64,000 nucleotides of DNA, from contig JACPOC010000027.1 in NCBI GenBank assembly GCA_016185125.1, positions 62,001 to 126,000 on the forward strand, read 5' to 3'. Origin of the DNA: Bacteroidota bacterium (GTDB taxonomy: Bacteria > Bacteroidota > Bacteroidia > B-17B0 > Aurantibacillaceae). The notes beneath the pieces were generated by a model. That model did not search any database. It had not been told where the DNA came from and saw only the letters and a list, made by a program, of their open reading frames with translations. Both the position numbers and the translations under genes were made by a program. Below are positions 43,272 to 52,342 of the stretch, piece after piece; the first letter of the stretch is position 1, and each line of letters starts with the position of its first letter.

Positions 43272-43885
43272 TATTGAAGGTCTAATTTTTTAATTTCTTG
43301 GTTATGAAAATGTATGAAATCCAATATAGCTTCGTGCCCGGTTTTTTTTTCGGCGGAAGTTATAAAGCTATTCGGTAATTCATCCCAATGTTTAGCCAAT
43401 TCTGTTTCTATATTTTTTATATTTTTTGCAAGTTCCAGCTTGCTGTTTTTATCAGCTTTAGTATAAACGATGCTAAAGGGAATTTCTTTGGAACTGCACC
43501 ACTGCATAAATTCGAGGTCTATTTTTTGTAAAGGCAAACGGCTATCGATCAATACAAAAAGTGTTGCGAGGTTTTCGCGCTTTTGGCAATAATCGCTGAT
43601 GATTATCTCAAATTTATCGCGGTTATCTTTACTGGTTTTGGCGTAACCGTACCCGGGAAGATCCACCAAGTGCCAGTTGTCGTTAATTAAAAAATAATTG
43701 ATCAGTTGCGTTTTTCCGGGAGTGGCCGAAGTTTTTGCAAGTTTATTGTTATTGCAAAGCATGTTTATGAGCGAAGATTTTCCCACATTACTGCGGCCTA
43801 TAAATGCGTATTCGGGTAAATGAGATTTAGGACAATCTTGCAGCCTTGGCGCGCTTTGTTTAAATATTGCTTTTTTAATTTCCAT
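43271..43885 (-). CDS. engB: Ribosome biogenesis GTP-binding protein EngB (YihA/YsxC)
   Basis: 204-residue GTPase needed for large-subunit assembly. G motifs: G1 GRSNVGKS (residues 30-37), G2 Thr in TSATPGKT, G3 DLPGYG, G4 TKAD. Starts 2 bases after the upstream acyltransferase gene and overlaps the downstream small gene, so three genes form one unit. Confidence 0.95.
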   Translation of the reverse strand: MEIKKAIFKQSAPRLQDCPKSHLPEYAFIGRSNVGKSSLINMLCNNNKLAKTSATPGKTQLINYFLINDNWHLVDLPGYGYAKTSKDNRDKFEIIISDYCQKRENLATLFVLIDSRLPLQKIDLEFMQWCSSKEIPFSIVYTKADKNSKLELAKNIKNIETELAKHWDELPNSFITSAEKKTGHEAILDFIHFHNQEIKKLDLQ

Positions 43886-43887
43886 TT

Positions 43888-44832
43888 TTATTTTGGGCGA
43901 TTCTCTTTTTCTAAAAGATAAGATGTAAAGTGACGCTCTTTTTTGCTTTCGTAAACATCGTTAATGGTTACTAAAATGCCTGTTTCTTCCACCCCGCCAA
44001 AAGTAGGATTAATAGCGGTGCCAAAGCTTTTCATGGTTGGGCTTAAGTTCATGTAAGCATTTACCAGTGGCGGTATATTTTCCCCAAGCATTCTTACGTT
44101 TTTATTAAGTAGCGCATGACCCTCTTTATAGTTAAGATTCTTTAAATCATTTAAAAAAGCCGAAATATCCGTTTTAATCGAAATGCCATGTATTGGTGTT
44201 ACTAAGTTTTCATGATCGGGAAAATAATGTTTCATAAACGATAAAATATAATCACGCGCCTGAATATTAAAATCAGTGTACATGGTTACTTTTCCATAAA
44301 AATGTTTTTGAGAGGGATTGTCTAAAACAATAGCTCCGAGTCCATCCCACAAATTATCCAGACTAAACAATCCCTTGCGAAATTGCTCGCTGGGCTGATA
44401 AGCCGGCTGAATAAATGAACGGCCAAGCTCGATTGTGTAAGGGAGATATTCTTTATAAAATTGCGGACTAAAATCAAATAGCTCTGTTGTTGCCAGATGT
44501 ACACGTCCATCTTTATATTCAGCGTCTTTGCAAAGAATAAAACGATAAGCACCAACAATTTCTTTTTCTGAAGGGTTCCACACCAAAAGTTGCTGATAAG
44601 GATGAGTGCTGGTATCAAATTCGTCAATATCAATCTGCTTTCCCGTGCCTCCACCGGCATGCCTGAAGGTAAGTTCGCGAAGCCTTGCTATTTCAAGCAT
44701 AACATTGGGCGAGTTGTGATGGGTAATAATATAAATTTCGTTGTGCCCATTATTAGTTTTACGCACATAGCGGGTTTTATTTAACTCATCCAGCAGTGCT
44801 TCTTTAATTACGGGTTCAATTATACTTTCCAT
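43888..44832 (-). CDS. GNAT-superfamily N-acyltransferase, OlsB/GlsB-like
   Basis: 314 residues. The core (about 45-250) resembles the acyl-ACP-dependent N-acyltransferases OlsB (ornithine lipids) and GlsB (glycine lipids of Bacteroides): RLRELTFRHAGGGTGKQIDI, EIVGAYRFILCKDA, YTIELGRSFIQPAYQ and LWDGLGAIV. It may therefore make the N-acyl amino acid step of glycine lipids. A separate O-acyltransferase (GlsA) is not adjacent. First gene of the engB unit. Confidence 0.8.
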   Translation of the reverse strand: MESIIEPVIKEALLDELNKTRYVRKTNNGHNEIYIITHHNSPNVMLEIARLRELTFRHAGGGTGKQIDIDEFDTSTHPYQQLLVWNPSEKEIVGAYRFILCKDAEYKDGRVHLATTELFDFSPQFYKEYLPYTIELGRSFIQPAYQPSEQFRKGLFSLDNLWDGLGAIVLDNPSQKHFYGKVTMYTDFNIQARDYILSFMKHYFPDHENLVTPIHGISIKTDISAFLNDLKNLNYKEGHALLNKNVRMLGENIPPLVNAYMNLSPTMKSFGTAINPTFGGVEETGILVTINDVYESKKERHFTSYLLEKENRPK

Positions 44833-44922
44833 ACCTATTGGGTTAAAGATACAATTAAAATTTCAGGCTATATATTTTGAACCAAACAAGCTAAAAAAAA
44901 TATTTTTTGTACCTTTAACTGT

Positions 44923-45498
44923 ATGTTTAAATGGCATTATCCTAAAATCATCCTGACTTGTGTTTTTTTGCTTTTTAGTGTAAAAGTAATTTCTCAGAGC
45001 TCCTATACTTTTACGCCTTTCTCTCAAAATGCTAAATGCAGCAAAGGAAGTGCAAGTGTTATTATTATGGGTTTACAAAGCTACGACACTTTAACGATAA
45101 CCTGGAGTAATGGCCAGAGTGGCGTTTTCAGTATAAATTCTCTTGAACCCGCTTCTTACAATGTGCATATCGTTATTAAAAATAAAATAGATACCACCTT
45201 AAATTATACAATTGAACAGGAGAAGTGCGAAGTAGGTTTGGCCAATCATTTTACGCCTAATGGAGATGCTTATAATGATTTTTGGCAGATAACAAATTCG
45301 CAAAACTATCCTAAGTTTGAGTTGTATGTATTTAATAAATGGGGGCAGCAAGTGCACTCTCAAAAAGGAAGTTATACGCCTTGGGATGGAAACTGGAATG
45401 GTATTAACGCCCTTGATGGTACTTATTATTATGTTTTTTATTATGATGGCGGCAATAAACATGATTTTATAAAAGGGGATGTTACAATATTGCGATGA
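44923..45498 (+). CDS. Short secreted protein with T9SS type B (gliding-associated) sorting domain
   Basis: 191 residues: signal peptide (to about ISQSS), one beta-sandwich repeat (about 30-105, SprB-like repeat character: CSKGSASVIIMGLQSYDTLT), then the type B C-terminal domain (about 108-191), with NHFTPNGDAYNDFWQI, FELYVFNKWGQQVHS, WDGNWNGINALDGTYYYVFY and the end GDVTILR. Most type B cargo is much larger. Overlaps the PorP/SprF gene by 4 bases (ATGA), so the two act together. Confidence 0.88.
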   Translation: MFKWHYPKIILTCVFLLFSVKVISQSSYTFTPFSQNAKCSKGSASVIIMGLQSYDTLTITWSNGQSGVFSINSLEPASYNVHIVIKNKIDTTLNYTIEQEKCEVGLANHFTPNGDAYNDFWQITNSQNYPKFELYVFNKWGQQVHSQKGSYTPWDGNWNGINALDGTYYYVFYYDGGNKHDFIKGDVTILR

Positions 45499-46454
45499 GA
45501 AAGATCGCAATATATTTTTTTTTAGTTCACGCTGTATTTTTTATAAAAGCGCAGCAGTTTCCGCAGTATACTCAGTTTATTTTTAATAAAATAGGATATA
45601 ATCCTGCGGCCTCCGGAAGCGCCGTTAATGTGCCTTTTGAAATTATTGCAGGCGCACGTACCCAATGGATTGGAGTGAGCAATAACCCGAAATCTCAGTT
45701 TATATCCTTTAATTATAATTTTGTGCCTCAGCGTAGTTATAGCAAATGGCATAATGTGGGCATTTATATTGATCAGGATCAAAACGGACTTTTTATTAAA
45801 AATGATGTTTGGTTGTCTTACACCTTTCATCTACTACTCTCTAAAAAAATTGTGCTCTCGGCAGGATTATTTGCAGGGATAAAACAATTTAAATTAAGTA
45901 GCGGTAATTTAGATAAAGGCGACCCTGCGGTAATAAAAAGTTCCGGAACCGTTATTGCTTATCCTGATTTAGTGCCCGGAGTAAGATTATCCTCAAAGAA
46001 ATTTTTTGCTGATTTTTCTTTACAGCAAATAACACTCTTTAATCAAAGAGGTTTGGGTAAACAAATTGGTAGCCCATCCCGATTGCTCCCGCATTATAAT
46101 ATTAGCGCAGGTATTAAAAGGCGTTTTAATGATTACACGGTATTAATTATGGCGGCCAATTTGCGGGGCTCCGTAACCGCTCTACCTTCAATTGAATTTA
46201 ATGTGATGAGTTATTACGATAAAAAATTTGGCTTTGGCGCTAGCATACGAGGAAGAAATTTTGTGTCCGGAATTATTCAATTTAGGTTGGTGCGTAATTT
46301 TAATATAGGCATTGCTTACGATTTATCCATAAATAAAATGCTGCCGGCTGCCCCAAATACCGTAGAAGTAATGTTAAGCGTTACTCCTGTTTTTGGCGGA
46401 GAAATATCAAAAGAAAAATCAGGCGGTCACTCTGTTGACGATTGTACTTTTTAA
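45495..46454 (+). CDS. PorP/SprF-family type IX secretion membrane protein
   Basis: 319 residues: signal peptide (FFIKAQQ), then an outer-membrane beta-barrel. Family marks: QFPQYTQFIFNKIGYNPAAS, GARTQWIGVSNNPKSQFISF and RNFNIGIAYDLSINKM near the end. SprF is needed to place type B cargo such as SprB on the surface; here the partner is the short protein encoded just upstream and overlapping. The last residues (GGHSVDDCTF) form a small tail. Confidence 0.92.
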   Translation: MRKIAIYFFLVHAVFFIKAQQFPQYTQFIFNKIGYNPAASGSAVNVPFEIIAGARTQWIGVSNNPKSQFISFNYNFVPQRSYSKWHNVGIYIDQDQNGLFIKNDVWLSYTFHLLLSKKIVLSAGLFAGIKQFKLSSGNLDKGDPAVIKSSGTVIAYPDLVPGVRLSSKKFFADFSLQQITLFNQRGLGKQIGSPSRLLPHYNISAGIKRRFNDYTVLIMAANLRGSVTALPSIEFNVMSYYDKKFGFGASIRGRNFVSGIIQFRLVRNFNIGIAYDLSINKMLPAAPNTVEVMLSVTPVFGGEISKEKSGGHSVDDCTF

Positions 46455-46540
46455 TTTATACTTTACCACTTATTGGCTAAGCAAGTAATTTAAACGGGAT
46501 TAAGTTTAATTTTTGTTTGGAACTGATCGGTTTTCTAATC

Positions 46541-46981
46541 TTATCCAAGCAACTGCTTAACAAGCACAGAAACTAATTTATTGTCTGCTTTGCCTCCTAA
46601 AGCTTTAGACGCTGCGCCCATTACTTTGCCCATATCGCCGGGTCCGCTTGCACCAATGGAAGCTATGATTTTAGTGAGTTCCGATTTAATTTCATCTTCA
46701 CTCATTTGTTTTGGTAAATATTCCTCCATAACAGCAGCCTGCGATAATTCTACTTCTTCCAAATCAGGTCTGTTTTGCGATTTATAAATTTCGCCCGACT
46801 CTTTTCTCTTTTTCACTTCTTTTTGCAGCGCTTTATTTACGCTATCTTCAGTAAGTCCTTCAGGCGATGTTTTTAACAGTAGTATAACCGATTTGATGGC
46901 GCGTAAAGCTTCCAGTTTTTTAGCGTCTTTTGCAAGCATCGCCGTTTTTATATCGGCATTAACTTTTTCTTCTATATTCAT
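46541..46981 (-). CDS. yqeY: GatB/YqeY domain protein
   Basis: 146 residues from the ATG at 46981 (MNIEEKVNADIKTAMLAKDA). YqeY resembles the tRNA-binding tail of GatB; its role is unclear. Signature segments: KKLEALRAIKSVILL, KKRKESGEIYKSQNRPDLEE, and MGKVMGAASKALGGKADNKL. An in-frame start at 47032 is rejected because the extra codons run through the terminator of the neighbouring T9SS gene. Confidence 0.92.
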   Translation of the reverse strand: MNIEEKVNADIKTAMLAKDAKKLEALRAIKSVILLLKTSPEGLTEDSVNKALQKEVKKRKESGEIYKSQNRPDLEEVELSQAAVMEEYLPKQMSEDEIKSELTKIIASIGASGPGDMGKVMGAASKALGGKADNKLVSVLVKQLLG

Positions 46982-47000
46982 GTGATGATGTTTAAATAAA

Positions 47001-47029
47001 ATAAAAAAGCCACCCAAAAATGAGTGGCT
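47001..47029 (-). terminator. Intrinsic terminator of the T9SS gene at 47047
   Basis: Stem GCCACCC (47009-47015) / GAGTGGC (47022-47028) with one G-U pair, followed on the minus strand by TTTTTTATTTTA. Confidence 0.8.
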
Positions 47030-47046
47030 CAATTAAAGTTTATAAA

Positions 47047-48060
47047 TTAGTGGGTAACAGTAAATTTAGCTGATTTAATAAAATTATTATCGGCACTAAT
47101 TATTTTGTAGGAATAAATTCCGTTCGCGTAATTACTAACATCAAGTTTTAAAGAAGTGTTCAATGATTTGCCTTCAATAAATTTACCATTGATGTCATAA
47201 ATAGAAATTGTTTTTGCGCTTTGGCTTGGAGTTTCGAAATTAATAGCCGAAGAAGAAGGATTAGGAAATACTGAAATTGAATTTTCTTTTTCAAAGTCTA
47301 CTGAAGAAATACCGGTTAAATAATTTGACGCAATTGTAATAATGGTTTGAGAGGTAGTTGTAATAATAGGTGGCCCTGAAACTGTTGAAGTGGCGATGGT
47401 AAAAAGAGGTGTTTTCTTACCGGAAGTATAAAAATCGTAAGTTACCTGATTGATCAATCCATTTCCAATTCCAGCGGAAGGGATAGCGAAATTAATGGTT
47501 TGTGAACTTACAACTCTTAAAACATTAGTAAATGTTGTGCCGGGTAGGATAAGGGTGCCCGAACCATCCGCAATAACAGCCATGTTCCCGGTAAAAGTTC
47601 CATTGTTGCTTAACGCACTTAATGTACCGCTCGTAACCGAAGAAGTGGTGGTGTTTAAACTCATTGGATATTTAGCATATACCGCCGGTGACGTATAGGT
47701 AATAGTTGCTGGAAAACCTCCTAGTACAATATTCCCTCCAAAATATTTCAACTCATTGGAACTGCTTAAATAATATGATGATTCGCCGCTGTTTCCAGAA
47801 ACTACAATATTAGCTGGGGTGTAGGTACTGTTCGCAGAATTTGTGCCGCTAAAAGTTGTAACACTGGATGTTAACGTTATATTATTGAAATTGTAAGTAA
47901 CGCCTGCTCCAGAATTTCCAGGACTGGTAATTGATCCGTTACAAATAGTAGTACTGTACACATCGCCGTTTGCAGGGGCATGGTTGGCTTGGGTTAGGGT
48001 TTGGGCATTTAGATGTAATCCTAAAGCCGCAGTTAGTAAAGTAAAGTAAAGTTTTTTCAT
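47047..48060 (-). CDS. Secreted protein with T9SS type A sorting domain (paralogue of 22766-23803)
   Basis: 337 residues: signal peptide ending LHLNAQ, Thr/Ser-rich beta domain, and a C-terminal sorting domain (about 262-337; ISVFPNPSSSAINFETPSQS, YDINGKFIEG, NGIYSYKI). It shares start (MKKLY...QTLT), length and layout with the protein at 22766-23803. Function unknown. A perfect -7 element TACATTTG lies on the minus strand at 48084-48091. Confidence 0.83.
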   Translation of the reverse strand: MKKLYFTLLTAALGLHLNAQTLTQANHAPANGDVYSTTICNGSITSPGNSGAGVTYNFNNITLTSSVTTFSGTNSANSTYTPANIVVSGNSGESSYYLSSSNELKYFGGNIVLGGFPATITYTSPAVYAKYPMSLNTTTSSVTSGTLSALSNNGTFTGNMAVIADGSGTLILPGTTFTNVLRVVSSQTINFAIPSAGIGNGLINQVTYDFYTSGKKTPLFTIATSTVSGPPIITTTSQTIITIASNYLTGISSVDFEKENSISVFPNPSSSAINFETPSQSAKTISIYDINGKFIEGKSLNTSLKLDVSNYANGIYSYKIISADNNFIKSAKFTVTH

Positions 48061-48123
48061 ATTATATTGTTTTAATTATATACCAAATGTATAAAAAATA
48101 TTGCATGTTTAGGAGTGTAAATT

Positions 48124-48864
48124 TTATTTCGCCATAAGCTTTATCACTTTTTCAATATCTTCGGGTGTATCAATGCAGTGGCTGTCGAACGTGGTTTCAA
48201 TGCATTTAATTTTAAAGCCATGCTCAAGCCAGCGCAACTGTTCGAGTGATTCTGCGTTTTCAAGTGTTGAAGGAGCCAGGGATGTGATTTTTTTAAGAAT
48301 ATCCGTGCGGTAAGCGTACATCCCCACATGGCGATAGTAATTATAGTGCTTATGCCATTCGTGTTGCTCCTTTCCTTTTATAAAGGGTATTACATTTCGG
48401 CTGAAATATAATGCCTCGTTATTGGTATTAAGAATAATTTTCACCTCTCCGGTGTCAAATAAAACTTCATAGTTGCTGCACTTTATCATTTGTGTAGCAA
48501 TTTCAACAGAAGAATTACAGGCCGCTGCCAGCGAATTAATTTGCTCCGGGTCTAAAAATGGCTCGTCTCCCTGAATATTCAAAACATGATCGAATTTTTT
48601 TTCTAACTTACTGTATGCTTCAAAACAACGGTCAGTTCCACTAGGATGTTCTTTTTTGGTTAGCACCACATTTGCCCCAAAGGTTAAAGCGTGTTCCTGA
48701 ATGCGGGCATCATCAGTAGCAATGATAATTTCGTTTACTAAAAATGATTTAGCAGCCTGCTCGTAAACACGCTGCAGCATAGACTTTCCTTCTATTTTTA
48801 CAAGGGGTTTTCCGGGGAAACGGCTGGAGGCATATCTTGCGGGTATAATTCCTAAAATAGACAT
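48124..48864 (-). CDS. kdsB: 3-deoxy-manno-octulosonate cytidylyltransferase
   Basis: 246 residues. Activates Kdo as CMP-Kdo for lipopolysaccharide synthesis. Motifs: GIIPARYASSRFPGKPLVKI (CTP-binding), HPSGTDRCFEAYSKL, NIQGDEPFLDPEQI (metal-binding Asp), and HVGMYAYRTDILKKI. Complete. The -7 element TATTTTTG (minus, 48881-48888) lies back to back with that of the divergent DUF1571 gene. Confidence 0.95.
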   Translation of the reverse strand: MSILGIIPARYASSRFPGKPLVKIEGKSMLQRVYEQAAKSFLVNEIIIATDDARIQEHALTFGANVVLTKKEHPSGTDRCFEAYSKLEKKFDHVLNIQGDEPFLDPEQINSLAAACNSSVEIATQMIKCSNYEVLFDTGEVKIILNTNNEALYFSRNVIPFIKGKEQHEWHKHYNYYRHVGMYAYRTDILKKITSLAPSTLENAESLEQLRWLEHGFKIKCIETTFDSHCIDTPEDIEKVIKLMAK

Positions 48865-48923
48865 ATCAATTTTTATTATTCAAAAATAACTATAAAATAA
48901 TTAGGTAGCTTTGTATTCAGCAA

Positions 48924-49769
48924 ATGAAATTAAAATTTTACGCCATATTTTTCGTTTTCTTCCTTGTAGCGGCGTCCTTTAAAAAAGGCCCGGAAATGAA
49001 GGCTTTAAAAGTTCTTCAGCAGATGAATGATTCTATAAAAGCCATTAAATGGGTAAGAGCTCATATTGCTTCGTTGGAAAGAGTTGAAACTACTTTTAAA
49101 ACCTCAAATTCAGAGATAAAACTTCAAACGCATCCACGGAGGTTGTATTTTAAAAATGCAACACAAAAAATTGAAGTACTTTACAATTGGGGAGTGTTAA
49201 ATAATAAAGCACTGGTTAAAATTAATTCATTTCCGTATGTTACACTGCAGTTAGATCCTACCGGAAATCTGATGCGAAAAAATCAGCATTATACTATTCA
49301 CGAGCTTGGTTTTGAATTTGTAGGCGAGTCCATTGCAAGGGCAATTAGCAAGGATAAGGACGGCTTAACTAATTTTAAATATCACGGTAAGGTGCTAAAA
49401 AACGGGTATAATTGCCATCTTATTGAGTATGAAAATAAGAATTATGCGTACGTAGATTATACAGTTGGCGAAAAAGAAACCGCAGGCTCTATTGCTTCAA
49501 AATTGGTAGTAAACGAATATTTACTTCGTTATAAAAATGAACTTCTTAATGATTATGGCTATTTAAAAAAGGGAATGATTCTTAAAGTTCCAACCTTATT
49601 TTGTAAAAAAGCAACTTTATTTGTTGATGATAAAATGCTTGTTCCGGTAGTGGTAAGCTTAAGCGATGATATAGGAATATTTGAAAATTATGAGTTCTCT
49701 AAAATAGAGATCGATAAGCCGATAAAAGGCGAAGAATTTAGTAGGAATTATAAGGATTATAATTTTTAA
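48924..49769 (+). CDS. Exported DUF1571-type protein with LysM-like segment
   Basis: 281 residues. Signal peptide (MKLKFYAIFFVFFLVAASF), then a DUF1571-like domain (about 30-160; VLQQMNDSIKAIKWVRAHIA, SNSEIKLQTHPRRLYFK). Residues about 170-225 (VGEKETAGSIASKLVVNEYL, GYLKKGMILKVP) have the look of a LysM peptidoglycan-binding motif. Role unknown. A perfect -7 element TAGCTTTG is at 48906-48913, divergent from kdsB; its 3' end faces the M42 peptidase gene 12 bases away. Confidence 0.75.
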   Translation: MKLKFYAIFFVFFLVAASFKKGPEMKALKVLQQMNDSIKAIKWVRAHIASLERVETTFKTSNSEIKLQTHPRRLYFKNATQKIEVLYNWGVLNNKALVKINSFPYVTLQLDPTGNLMRKNQHYTIHELGFEFVGESIARAISKDKDGLTNFKYHGKVLKNGYNCHLIEYENKNYAYVDYTVGEKETAGSIASKLVVNEYLLRYKNELLNDYGYLKKGMILKVPTLFCKKATLFVDDKMLVPVVVSLSDDIGIFENYEFSKIEIDKPIKGEEFSRNYKDYNF

Positions 49770-49780
49770 AATAAATTTTT

Positions 49781-50725
49781 TTATAATTCTTTCATCAAAA
49801 CTTGGTAAAGCTTTATCATCCCTTCAATATCTTTTTTGTGAACCTTTTCATCCGGAGTGTGAACGTGTTCTTCTGCCGCCCCAACAAAACACCAGTCCCA
49901 GGGGTTTTCGCTCATTTGCAACGCCCCTGCATCGCTGCCTCCGGATCCTTCTACTTCCAACTGAAAAGCGCAATTATTTTTTTTAGCAATAGCAATTATT
50001 TTATTGATAAAACTTTTACGCGGAATTAAACTATCTCTTAAACTTATCACCGGCCCTTGTGCAAAATGCACTCCGTCAGAAATCCAGCTAATGTCGGAAA
50101 TAAGAGCCTGCTGAATTTTATATTTTTTATGCAAGAAACGCTGAAGATATTCAACGCTTCCTCCTCCATGTTCTTCCCAGGTACTAAAAACAATTGCGCC
50201 ATCTTTCAAAGTTTCGGCAAGCTTCAAAGCGTTATATACTCCAAGGCGGTTATCCATGTAACAGCATTGAATGTGATCTTTATCTTCGCGCCAGTTTGGT
50301 TTATAAGTAAGGTCGGTGCCCGTTTCAAAATTCCGTTTAGCTTTGTATTCAAGCTTTTTCGTGCCTGTTTTTTTATCTTCAACAATTTTCAGTTCAGCTT
50401 CTTGTATTCCTTTTGAATCGCTTCCAACTAATTTAATGCCGTTTTTAATCATAGAGCCGCCTATTTTCACTAATTGCTTGCCATATCGAACCGTAAAGCC
50501 AATACTATCCATGTGGGCAAACACAGCAGTGCGTGGTTTCCCGAAAATTAATATAATGTTATCCTGAATGTCAGGGCCTGCAATTACTTTGGGCTTAACT
50601 TTCCATTTTTTTGAATGTTCTTTTATGTAATATATTAAAAACTGCTTCATTGCTATTTCATTACCGCTCGGTGCCGGAATGTGACACATTAATTTTAGAG
50701 TGTCGTATTTACTTATTTCTGACAT
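49781..50725 (-). CDS. M42-family-like metallo-aminopeptidase
   Basis: 314 residues. Two-metal site of the M42/M20 clan complete: His71 and Asp73 (AHMDSIGF), bridging Asp158 (CYMDNRLG), Glu184-Glu185 (STWEEHGGG), Asp211 (ISDISW) and His289 (EEHVHTPDE). A short insert (about 95-140) takes the place of the usual M42 PDZ-like lid. Probably cytoplasmic; substrate not known. Convergent with the DUF1571 gene. Confidence 0.83.
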   Translation of the reverse strand: MSEISKYDTLKLMCHIPAPSGNEIAMKQFLIYYIKEHSKKWKVKPKVIAGPDIQDNIILIFGKPRTAVFAHMDSIGFTVRYGKQLVKIGGSMIKNGIKLVGSDSKGIQEAELKIVEDKKTGTKKLEYKAKRNFETGTDLTYKPNWREDKDHIQCCYMDNRLGVYNALKLAETLKDGAIVFSTWEEHGGGSVEYLQRFLHKKYKIQQALISDISWISDGVHFAQGPVISLRDSLIPRKSFINKIIAIAKKNNCAFQLEVEGSGGSDAGALQMSENPWDWCFVGAAEEHVHTPDEKVHKKDIEGMIKLYQVLMKEL

Positions 50726-50802
50726 ATAATTTTTTTGAGTTTTTTTATTTGATTTGCGATATGAAGATAATGGAATTTTAGCCTTAAATCTATAAATAAT
50801 TG

Positions 50803-51678
50803 TTATAGCGCAATTAAAATTATAGATATCAAGGCCAGAATAATCCCTGTCACATTTAAAACTGATAATTTCTCTTTAAACGCCAACCAACCGAGGATGG
50901 CAGCCAAAGCCACATTACATAAATTTAATACAGGAAATAACTGCGCGCTGCTCAATAATTTTGTATCAAGCGATTTAAAAATAAAATAAATACTGAAGTA
51001 ATTTGGAATGCCAAGAGCAATACCACCGAAAATATTCTTAAAATGCAATAACTGATTAACTGCCAGTTTTTTTTGTGAGAGTTGATAAATGACGAGAAGA
51101 AGTCCAATGCAAAATGCAGAGGCGAATGTACTGATACTGAAAAGGGCACTATCTTGCTTTGTTTTAACGTAAAAAGTATTTGCAATATTTATGGTGGTGT
51201 CAATTAAGCCGCTGCCTATAAAAACGAGTATGGGCAGCCATATTAATTTTTTTAATTGCGGATTGTTTTCTGACGCGGAAGTGGATAGGTAAACCGCTAT
51301 CAACGCTAAAAAAATGCCGCATAATTTAATTAGGGATAAGTTTTCATGCAAATAAAATATTGAAAACAATACAGGGATTACCACGCTCATTTTGTTAGCA
51401 ACAGAGGCAGTTGCAATTCCAATACGTTGGGCGGTTTGAGATATTAAATAAAAAATACTTATAAAAACCGCTCCCAAGGGTAAGCTTATTTTAAACCAGT
51501 CGGCGTTAATTATTTCATGCAAGTTTACAGGTGCGTTCAAAAAAAGAATTCCTGTAATTGTGGCCGCCATGTAATTAATTATTATAGCTACAAAGCTGTT
51601 TACGTCAAATAACTGAAATAATTTAAAGATGACGAGTAACAGGACGCTGATAAGAATGGTAGAAATTATGTAAAGCAT
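50803..51678 (-). CDS. EamA/DMT-family transporter
   Basis: 291 residues, ten predicted membrane helices in two repeated halves of five, as in the drug/metabolite transporter (EamA) superfamily. The half ends SVANKMSVVIPVLFSIFYLH and SSAQLFPVLNLCNVALAAIL resemble the conserved helix 3-4 and 8-9 regions. Substrate unknown. Single gene. Confidence 0.85.
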   Translation of the reverse strand: MLYIISTILISVLLLVIFKLFQLFDVNSFVAIIINYMAATITGILFLNAPVNLHEIINADWFKISLPLGAVFISIFYLISQTAQRIGIATASVANKMSVVIPVLFSIFYLHENLSLIKLCGIFLALIAVYLSTSASENNPQLKKLIWLPILVFIGSGLIDTTINIANTFYVKTKQDSALFSISTFASAFCIGLLLVIYQLSQKKLAVNQLLHFKNIFGGIALGIPNYFSIYFIFKSLDTKLLSSAQLFPVLNLCNVALAAILGWLAFKEKLSVLNVTGIILALISIILIAL

Positions 51679-51825
51679 AGCTCAAAAATAGAATTAATTT
51701 ATTAAAATAAAAGCACATATTTAAGTACAACTATATTTTTATATTAGTATAGATTGTACATGCTATTTGCTGATAGGTGAAGCATCAAATTTTATAAAAC
51801 TCACTTCCTACTTAAATTTAAATAG

Positions 51826-51833
51826 TAAATTTG
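51826..51833 (+). promoter_or_regulatory. -7 element upstream of the DUF1569 gene
   Basis: TAAATTTG matches TAnnTTTG exactly; no TTTG at -33 spacing. About 36 bases before the ATG at 51870. Confidence 0.4.
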
Positions 51834-51869
51834 TTTTGCGTAAAATATATTAAAAAAAAATTTTAGTAA

Positions 51870-52322
51870 ATGAAGAGCCTTTTTAACGAAAAACATACAG
51901 TTGAATTTATTATGAGAATTAATAAATTACATGCAACTACCCCTGCGCACTGGGGCAAAATGAATGTTGCGCAAATGCTTACACACTGCCAAAAGCCATT
52001 GGAGATGGCGTCGGGTGCTTTGAAGCCTAAAATTAATAAAATTATAAAATGGTTGTTCGGTAAAAAAGCCAAGGCGCAATTAATTAGTAATGCTGATTTT
52101 AAAAGAAATCTTCCCACTTTTTCGGAAGCTAAAATTGTAGATCAAAAAGTTTTTGACATGGAAAAAGATAAGCTCATACATCTTATTGAACAGTTTCATA
52201 AAAACGGAATTAAAGGATTAACAAAAGAGCCTCATCCTTTTTTTGGCGATCTTTCGCCACAAGAATGGGATCTATTACAAACCAAACACCTCGATCATCA
52301 TTTAAAGCAATTTGGCGTTTAA
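51870..52322 (+). CDS. DUF1569 (DinB-like) protein
   Basis: 150-residue four-helix protein of the DUF1569/DinB-like group. Typical motifs: HWGKMNVAQMLTHCQKPLEM (His of the metal site) and FFGDLSPQEWDLLQTKHLDH followed by HLKQFGV. The DinB fold often binds a metal with three His; function unknown. The next gene starts 20 bases after its stop, so the pair may be cotranscribed. Confidence 0.85.
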   Translation: MKSLFNEKHTVEFIMRINKLHATTPAHWGKMNVAQMLTHCQKPLEMASGALKPKINKIIKWLFGKKAKAQLISNADFKRNLPTFSEAKIVDQKVFDMEKDKLIHLIEQFHKNGIKGLTKEPHPFFGDLSPQEWDLLQTKHLDHHLKQFGV

Positions 52323-52342
52323 CAAAATCAAAATTTTATAGC

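Noticed and set aside
46982-47032. 17-codon N-terminal extension of YqeY
   Set aside because: It overlaps the terminator hairpin (47009-47028) of the upstream T9SS gene and is not found in the family.
52265-52342. Upstream start for the PaaG-like gene
   Set aside because: It lies inside the DUF1569 gene; the ATG at 52343 gives the normal crotonase start.
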